Assembly (NCBI GenBank): GCA_949128115.1 | Contig: OX421968.1 | Coordinates: 30,532,877 to 30,596,876, forward strand | Length of the DNA stretch: 64,000 nucleotides | Source of the DNA: Anaspis maculata | Lineage: Eukaryota; Arthropoda; Insecta; Coleoptera; Scraptiidae | Direction of reading: 5' to 3' | Shown: positions 54,299 to 64,000 of the stretch, piece by piece | Position numbering within the stretch: position 1 is the first letter of the stretch | Layout of the letters: every line of letters begins with the position of its first letter | Program-made: the position numbers and the translations under genes | The notes under the pieces: generated by a model | Seen by the model: only the letters and a program-made list of their open reading frames with translations | The model's database searches: none | Told to the model about the DNA's origin: nothing

Positions 54299-54480
54299 GA
54301 TCTTCCACGATAACTGCCGTAACGTTGACTGGATCGACTTGATATTTGGTATACAAACATGGTTGTTTCCTGAAAAGAGCCCATTAGTTTTTGACTGTCA
54401 TCTGTCGAACCCAACTGTCACTATCATCAAATGTCAGAAGCTATATCTCACGGAACTCAACTTGCAATATGTCATTTGAA
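54080..54480 (+). mobile_element. GT-microsatellite-bearing repeat family, copy 2
   Basis: GGATATATCCGTTTTGAG, CCCCCAAGACGATTAAGACC, AGAATGATGTGTGTG, a 100-bp GT/GTGC/GTCT run, then GATCTTCCACGATAACTG and TTGATATTTGGTATACA match copy 1 in the opposite orientation. The microsatellite is thus part of the family. Outer edges are uncertain. Confidence 0.75.
54198..54298. repeat. (GT)n-(GTGC)n-(GTCT)n microsatellite
   Basis: Successive runs of GT, GTGC and GTCT units without interruption except one GGGT. Frames through it encode Cys/Val/Ser-rich strings and are not genes. Confidence 0.97.
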
Positions 54481-55384
54481 AGCCCTTGAAAAACTGTATT
54501 CAGAACAGTTGGAAACATTGCCCTATCTGTCATCTGTCAAATAATAAAAAATGTTAAAGTTCAAAACTTTACCAATTAATTATTCAAAATCTATCCGATG
54601 GATTGGAACCAGATTTGGCAGGAAGCAACACAACAAAAGAGTCAAATTGAGGCCGCAGTTGCAGTTTTCCACCATTCTCCAGTTGGGCGTAATGAATTTT
54701 CAAAATTTCTCCTGGCCGTTGCCACTCAGGAGGGGCTCTCGCCGGTGTTTCGACCAGCACGACTCGCTTTTGTAGCAGGATCCACTCAAAAATTTATTCC
54801 TGCTCGGGGATCGACTTTTTTTTGGAAATTTCAACTGATATCGAAAGTAGATTGTATTGAGCGTCGTGCAGGTCTATTTTCAAAGTTGACACGGTTTCGG
54901 TTTTCCGACTGTAATTCTTTCAAAATGAAATTTGCACATTCCGTGAATTTGAGAAAAACGCAATGCAAACTTCTACATGCGGTAGGCACCACGAAATATT
55001 AATTTTAGGTGCAGACATGCTGTGAATAGAAGTTGTAGAAAAGATTGAGCTAATTTTTGGAGGGAAAATTTTCGAAATCGGATCAACAGTTGCCCAGTTT
55101 TCCTCTCTGGAAAAACTGCAAATTTTCCAACTTTTTATTCCGTGGACCAATTTTAACCATTTTCACCCAAACAAGAGGTAACTGGTTCTTGAACATTTTC
55201 CAACAATTTTTTCAAATTTCCCGGGAGTTTTCCGGCTGAAAATGATTTTCTCCAAATTATTTTCAATCTTTTTCTGTAATTCCAACTTCCCACCCTCGTT
55301 CCCACCCGAAGGGACGTTTCGAACAAAAATTTCCATAGGTTCCTGGATACTAGTCGGGAAAGTTTTGGGGTGACACAACCGATT
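54481..55384. other. No gene recognised
   Basis: One plus-strand frame of 134 codons (54598-55002) has no known motif and follows directly on a repeat; I treat it as non-coding. No inverted repeat or microsatellite stands out. Confidence 0.5.
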
Positions 55385-56160
55385 TTTTTTGTTTGGGAGC
55401 GGGAGCTGGAGGCGGCGGCTAATCAGAAGTAGCCTGACTTCTCCCATTTCTAGTTAGCCATCCATGTAGCGAGAGACTTAGATCGCTATGTCCTCGGGTT
55501 TATGTTTTTCATTTATCTTGAGACTTCTCTTACTTTGGGGGCGGCGCGGCGTGTGGGAGCGGCAGCGTTTGGCTAAGCAAATGTTGCACAGTTTGAGTCG
55601 GCAGTTTCTGAATATTTGAGAAAACATCTCAATCAGTAACAATTGGGAAAGTTGCCCTTTCAGTCGTTTGGGGGCGGAATCTGGGAGCGGCGACTCACCA
55701 AAAGTATCCTATTTTTTCCCATTTTTAGTAAGCAATTCATATAGCGAAAGAATTAGATCGATATATCTTCGGGTTTATGTTTTTTCATTTTAAAGTTATT
55801 GGGCGGTTTTTAGTAACTTTTTCATGCCGGCGGCGCATATTATAGATGGAATGTTACTGGGTTCACGTGTATGAGTGGCAACTATGTATTATTCATAAAA
55901 TGAGAACACCAGAGCATTAGGTCTGGGAGGAATTGCAACATCATGTTATTTCAAGTTGATCGAGGGCGGTTTTCTCTATGTTGGCGGCGCGATAAGACAT
56001 TCAATACAGCCTAGCCACGCTTTGGGGGTGGCAAGCTATGTAACAGCGAAAAAATCAGAAAGCTAGGGCGTCTAGTTTGCGAGGAGTTCGAGGAACGGAC
56101 GGACGGACTGACAAAGCGGCTGCAATAGCGATTTTCATCAAGATGGAAAATGCGCTAAAA
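55385..56160 (+). mobile_element. Array-bearing element C, left-truncated
   Basis: Two to three copies of the 262-bp unit of element B, then the same tail as B (GGCGGTTTT, TGTTGGCGGCGC), then a part lost in B: ACGGACGGACGG and a terminal imperfect hairpin, AGCGATTTTCATC/GATGGAAAATGCGCT (56127-56155), ending GCGCTAAAA. That end is the complement of the TAGCGCATTTTC at the left of B. It supplies the right end for the B/C subfamily. Confidence 0.75.
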
Positions 56161-56491
56161 AATTGTTACCAGGACGGGTAATATATATTTGTTCAAGGAG
56201 AGTAAATATAAATGCCGCTATGATGTCGAAGTGTTTTATTAACAAACAGGAGATAAAAAAAAAATAATTTAAAACTGAATTCTCCAAGTTTTGTGCGATG
56301 ATTCATTCAAACGTAATGACCCGAATAAAAATGTCACTACCCTACTTTATGGCCATCATTTCAATGATAACTATAAATACTCCTCGCCGTGTCTAGGACC
56401 AGACCTTTCTTTTACCTGGTCGGACCTGGACAGACACTCATGTATTCTCTTATTTACATTTCCAGCGCACACACGCACGCACGCGCGCACC

Positions 56492-56559
<68 letters not shown>

Positions 56560-58214
56560 AAGAGAGAGAGAACGCGTCCAAGAACTCCAAGAAATCTGTA
56601 GCAGCAGCACCAACACCCGCAAAAGTCTTAATGAACTGTGCAGAAAAAAATAACAATAAACTCACATGCACAATTTAAAAAATTATGGGCCTAGTCAACA
56701 ATAATTTTATTCGTCCCGGTCCGAGTTGGAAAAAAAGTGCTTTGTTACTTTAATTGTTTCAGGTGTATTAAACCCGATTTATTCCCGCACACAGCCAGTC
56801 AAATCACGGTGTGAGTTGTGTATCATAACAATAATTTATTTTCGTTATTGTCGCGTTGCCTACTATTTACCTACAGCTGTGATTTCGAAGTTAGCCGGGG
56901 CTGTAGTACCGCGTGCCTATAAAAAGCATAATATAGAATCAATTTCGGCGCCGTTGCAACCCACAGAAGTTGATAAATAAAATTATACTGATTCAAGTCA
57001 GTTTCGTAGAATGCGGACGACAACAATGGGTAATGCCTCTTTAAGTCGTCGTTTCTCTGAATGGAATGTTTAGGGGTGGTCTTACAAATGTGCGTCCTTT
57101 TCGAGATGAATGCCGAATAAAAGGGACGAACAACACTTCTGATTCGTTTCCTCTACTTTAATTTCGAACACGGGCTTTCACCTGTTTACGTCTGTTGCCG
57201 TTGATGAATCGCTAACAGGCTTTAAGCTTACATTTCTTGTTTTTTAATTACGCTCCGGTAATTTGCGTTTGTGTGGCTTGAGGAGTTTTTCCTCAACTCA
57301 ATTGATGTCAACACAAATTGATGCAATTACACGCGTTTATTTGCTACTACTCATCAGAGGCATCATACAGGGTGACTACAGGTAGGTGTAGTGTTCAGTG
57401 GCATTTAACCTGTATATTATGCCCAAAAACGACCCGGCGGCACTTTTAAATATCGCTCATGCATATTTTTGCAAATGAAAAAAAATTCACGTTTTCACAT
57501 TATTTTATTGATGTTTGGCTACTCTGGTTCTAGATAACAACATGGTGTCGACTGATCAGCTCGCGTCTCAGGGCAGTTAATGCAAAAAATGCAAAAGAGT
57601 TGTTGTGAGTAGTTTAAAATGTGAGATGTGGGAATTGTGGGATGGTAGAGGACTAGGTAGAGTGGATCGGTCCGGGTGCGGTGAGCTAATAAGACGAGTA
57701 ATAAGATGATGAGTTCAGTGATAGAAGTCAGAAAGCACTTCAAATCGAACACAAAACTGTTTTTTGAGAATAAAGGCATGATATTCCAAAATTTTTGTAA
57801 GTTCATTTGATAGATACGTCAGTTCAGAACGAGGAACATGATAACAAATTCACCAGTAAAATCCCTATATTGTGGGGGTTCTCAGGTTGGCAATTCCGGA
57901 AGTCCGCTGCTGTTTTTTGTGGCGTTTGTATGTTGATGTTGGTGGTGTTCACTGTTCATAACTCCACCTTTGACACTGACGTCCGCAGCTCTCATCTGCG
58001 GCCAAACAAAGCAACTATCATTTTTTAGTGACATGATAACGACAAAAACAAAAGGAAATGTTACCAATTTTTTTGTATAGTCACTTAACACTAAATTACT
58101 TCTTGTATACAGGCTGGGTCTCGAAATTTATGAATTTATGAATTTATGACAAAATTCACAGAGGATAGAAAATTGAAAAATAAGGGGACTTTCTGGATAA
58201 ACATACCCTCGCAA
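56161..58214. other. No gene recognised; (GA)n microsatellite
   Basis: A (GA)n run with two AAA interruptions fills 56494-56571, preceded by a CACACGCACG-type stretch. Frames at 57519-57806 (minus) and 57807-58028 (plus) are back to back but show no known domain. A TACAGGGTGACTACAGG stretch near 57365 resembles a fold-back element end without a partner. Confidence 0.55.
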
Positions 58215-58225
58215 ACGTATAATTA

Positions 58226-58541
58226 ACCCAGTCGGTAGCACGGTGAGCTCGGCCCCGCTTTCAAAGGCGAAGGTCCCGGGTTCAAATCCGCACTGGGCCA
58301 GATGGACTTTTTCACGCGTTTCCTAGTACTGGGGCATCTACTATCGTGCGGTGATGCCCCGGGAAAAGGGATGAAACGAGAAAGCCATCGAAACAAAACC
58401 ACACTGATTAATACCCACTGTTCCAAGAATGTCTTCGTTGTTATCGTCAATACTGTTATCGTTACTGAAAAACCCCCACAGAAAAACCTGCTAATAACCT
58501 AGTAGTTAATGCAGGGCAAAAAAAAAAAAAAAAAAAAAAAC
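58226..58541 (+). mobile_element. tRNA-derived SINE 2 with poly(A) tail
   Basis: The head ACCCAGTCGGTAGCACGGTG ends in GCACTGGGCCA, so an acceptor-like stem CCCAGT/ACTGGG can form. Box A-like TAGCACGGTGAGC and box B GGTTCAAATCC (58277-58287) are about 30 bases apart, followed by a unique body and a pure A run (58518-58540). ACGTATAATTA flanks it (58215-58225 and 58542-58552), an 11-bp duplication. The clean tail and duplication suggest a recent insertion. It is a different family from SINE 1. Confidence 0.9.
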
Positions 58542-58552
58542 ACGTATAATTA

Positions 58553-60042
58553 CGGAGATACAGGCCTTCAGAGTTGTTTTTTTTTAAACAGTTCTTTGAC
58601 ATAATTTTGGAACCGTTTCACCGATTTTATCTAAATTTGAACCAAAGTTTACTTGAACAGGTCTTTTATTGACCAATATTGACGCATTTCATCAAACATT
58701 TTTAGAAGCAAAGATAATAGGGGGTACCCTCCCTCTTTTTTCTCTATTTTTTTCTCTTCAATATTTTTGGGAATGGTTCTAATTTTTGAATTCTTCGTTT
58801 AATTTAAAGAAAAAAGTTGCTCCTGTAAAATTTTTATTGGGCGCTTCATTTTCGATATATTTGGGTTCAAAACTTTGGAAAACATCTCAGAATCGCCGTG
58901 TTTTTTTAGGTGTGAGCGAGGAGCTCTGAAGCGCGAAAGCGCCGTAGTCATGTTATACCTACCTTGATCGAAATATAGGCACAAATTGGAAATCCAGCAG
59001 TAACTGTAATAAACGTCTTGAGATATATCCGTTTTATAAAACAAAAGAAAAAAAGTTGAACGACTCCAAAAATTTACTTTCAAGTCGACATAATGTCTTG
59101 AAGCTCAACAATAGCTCTATCAGGTAGGTACCATCAACTTTTTCTTAAATCACAGATTTTTTCCTGAAGATGCTCTTGCTTGGCATTTGAGCAAATATAT
59201 GCTGGTATCTGCTTAATTTTTGACAATCAGTGTATTTGAAAAACCCCATCAAAAACGTGGGTCATAGTACTCATAGTCAACAGGTTCACCTAGTTACTTA
59301 TGATAAGTATGTAAAAAAAACCTTCTAAAAATTCAAGACCTACATTTTTATAAGCTCGCGTACTTTTACGTCGAATTCGACAGACTGAACCAGGGGATGA
59401 TTTTTCGAATTAGTGAAAATGGGTGAATAATAGTTATAAAACGATCACGATTAAGAGCCCAAGAATAATCGTAATCGACGATTATTGGATTTTCACGATT
59501 GATCGTAATCGCCGATTATGGACCCATTATTTGTGAGCCCAAAACTGATCAGTTTTTTTTTTACCTGTTACATTATTATGAGCATCGTAATTTATTTCTC
59601 TATATTTTAGAAATTTTGTTTTGTTTTTAGATTATTTGAAGGATTCTTTTTGATTTTTGTTATGTTGTACTGGATTCCTACTTATACGCAGCCATAGATA
59701 CAGGATGATTTTTTGAAAAGGATATACCTTCAATTTTCCGATGCATAATTTTTTCCTGAAAAAAAAAATGAAACATGTCGATTTTTTTTTCGAGCAGGAC
59801 ATATTATAGCTGACGTATTTTGAATCTTGCCACTTCACTCCCCTAAGTAGGGTTGCTGTATCCTTTTAAAAAAAATAAATGGGAATAGGGACCAAATTGT
59901 AGATCGATTTGAAGGTGTTTCAATTTTCTTCACAGCAGTTTGAAAAAATGGAAATCTATCAACTCATTCTGAAGTTTTTCAATATTTCTTCTGACTGCAA
60001 GTTTCATATTTGAATATCAGGTTTATCAGATATACTGTATGA
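58553..60042. other. No gene recognised; AT-rich with small palindromes
   Basis: Only short frames. At 59470-59525 two nearby palindromes, AATCGTAATCGACGATTA and GATCGTAATCGCCGATTA, lie about 28 bases apart. An ATACAGGATGATTTTTTG stretch at 59698-59715 resembles a fold-back element end. Confidence 0.5.
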
Positions 60043-60650
60043 AATACAGGGCGACAAAAAAAAAACGAGAGCAAGTGGTTCATTTTTAAGCGCGTGTAAC
60101 TTTTTTCAAACTAGTAGATTTTTTCAACTATATTTTTGAAAAGCTCGCATCAATATCTCAAAACGGCTTTTGACATTTTACCGTCTTCTGTTTTTTTTTT
60201 TGTACAGGGTGTTCACGTATAAATTATACGCCACTGAGAGTTTTCTCATTAAGCATAATTTCAAAAATGAAAAACGATTCTTACATAATTCTTTTCGTAG
60301 GTCTCGAATCTGTTCACAAAAATTTTCTGTGGAATATCGCTTGCAGCGTGCAACACCGAATTTTTTTCGCAAATTGAGCACCTTGTATTCTAATATGGGA
60401 ATCGATTCCGTTTTGATTCCTGATTATAAATATATATCACATAGGTTGTTTGAAAAAACACCTTTTGAGGAAATTGTGAAAATTTCAAAAAAATGTTTTT
60501 TTTTTACCCTGTAAGCGATATACCACAGAAAATTTTTGTGGACATATTCGAAAACTACGGATAAAATCGCATAATAATCGATTTCCATTTAAAGTTACAC
60601 ACGCTCAAAAGTGGACCATTATGCACCTCTTCTTTTGTCATCCTGCATAT
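60043..60650. mobile_element. Probable fold-back element, diverged
   Basis: ACAGGGCGAC ... GTGGTTCATTTTTAAGCGCG at the left matches, inverted and with many differences, CGCTCAAAAGTGGACCATTA ... GTCATCCTG at the right. A second pair, CAGGGTGTTC near 60207 and ACCCTG near 60509, each next to TA, may be a nested element. Edges are uncertain. Confidence 0.5.
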
Positions 60651-60959
60651 CATACAGTAGGGATATTAGCAAACATGATATCCAAATATGAAAGTTACAG
60701 TCAGAGGAACGCCGAATCATTAACGTCATCATATTATCAAATAGGTTCAATTTTCGTTTTGATATCCTCATTCGAACTTGAGCAAGTTTTTGCGGTGGAC
60801 CACTTCAACCTTCGATCTGTTAATTTTGCCAGTAATTTCGAATAATCGCTGCATCACTAGTGAATATATGTTCATCCGGGGGTGCCCTTCATATCTACCT
60901 ACCAAGTTTTAGTTTTATCCCGTCGGCCCGTCACTCCGTCTAGTATAGTGTATAGTGGC

Positions 60960-61360
60960 CTTGTTTACGCGAGGTTTAAAGCTGGTGTTAAGGTCCGTAA
61001 CATCAATGTTATCGTCCGCATAAACACCTCTAATCGCAAGTTTCGCAACAGCTGTTAAGCTTAGCTAAATGTGATTTTAAACTGCATTTAGTAACCAAAC
61101 AAGTGTTGGCAATCGCACGTAAACGCCCATGCCCATCCGCAGTACACTGATGTAGCGAATGTTGCCTAAAATCGTGGTTTTCAGGCAACTTTCACTACAG
61201 AAGTGTACTGCGGAATGTATTTTACTGCCAGGGACTTTTCTCACACGATTCAAGAATAGCGGCCTAGGTTAAGGGGCTGTCGGCTGTCATTTTGGTCGGC
61301 GCGCGTAAACACTCCTAACTAACCACTGTTGAAATCTCTGCTAAGCCTCGCGTAAACAAG
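60960..61360. mobile_element. 401-bp MITE with CTTGTTTACGCGAGG ends
   Basis: CTTGTTTACGCGAGG at 60960-60974 is mirrored perfectly at 61346-61360. A strong hairpin lies inside (61137-61213). No coding frame. I could not define a target duplication, so the superfamily is open. Confidence 0.75.
61137..61213. repeat. 77-bp internal hairpin
   Basis: CCGCAGTACACT pairs with AGTGTACTGCGG and, further in, GTTGCCTAAAA with TTTTCAGGCAAC, leaving a six-base loop TCGTGG. Mismatches are few. Confidence 0.85.

Positions 61361-64000
<2,640 letters not shown>

Noticed and set aside
54598..55002. 134-codon frame
   Set aside because: No recognisable motif, directly next to a dispersed repeat, and a length that can occur by chance in this amount of sequence.
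56291..56671. Arg/Glu- and Ser/Leu-rich frames
   Set aside because: They are produced by the (GA)n microsatellite.
58226..58300. Possible tRNA gene on the plus strand
   Set aside because: Acceptor-like pairing exists but it continues into a body with poly(A) and target duplication, so a SINE is more likely.

Overview
The window is eukaryotic, repeat-dominated DNA, most likely from an insect or another arthropod. The evidence is the repeat content: BEL/Pao LTR retrotransposons (one with an env domain), a P-superfamily element with a THAP domain, a Tc1/mariner remnant, jockey/CR1-type LINE fragments, two tRNA-derived SINEs and many fold-back MITEs with TA duplications. I see no convincing host protein-coding gene and no prokaryotic gene, operon, CRISPR array or rRNA. 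The species cannot be named from the sequence alone.

Layout. 1-2385 is a 551-bp tandem array. 2740-12187 is a mariner remnant split by a young, apparently intact BEL/Pao element (2905-11615) with identical 356-bp LTRs, a tRNA-Tyr-type primer site and one 2478-codon gag-pol-env frame. 12401-13815 is a short P-like element with an 8-bp duplication and a broken THAP gene. 15299-17795 is a decayed LINE. 18229-22122 holds two adjacent elements with terminal hairpins, short subterminal inverted repeats and internal tandem arrays; a third relative lies at 55385-56160. 22123-25577 holds LINE fragments, a 187-bp SINE and the end of a retroelement frame that is cut by a second, decayed BEL/Pao element (25578-33962) and resumes at 33968. 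That BEL copy is itself interrupted by a 1.9-kb inverted-repeat element. 34267-42347 is an 8-kb block: a dimeric 638-bp satellite bounded by inverted termini that abut (AT)n runs. 44990-54480 is a nest of LINE remains, fold-back elements and a microsatellite-bearing family. 58226-58541 is a second SINE, 60960-61360 a MITE, and 61797-64000 an uninterrupted (CA)n run that leaves the window.

How the parts relate. This is a layered record of insertions, and several events can be ordered: mariner before BEL 1; retroelement frame before BEL 2 before its 1.9-kb insert; LINE 4 before the fold-back at 46531; the fold-back at 48339 before its 500-bp MITE; the GT-repeat family before the fold-back at 50751. 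Only BEL 1 looks able to make all of its own proteins. The most unusual signals are the 8-kb satellite block with inverted ends, the array-bearing hairpin family, and the (CA)n run of more than 2.2 kb.
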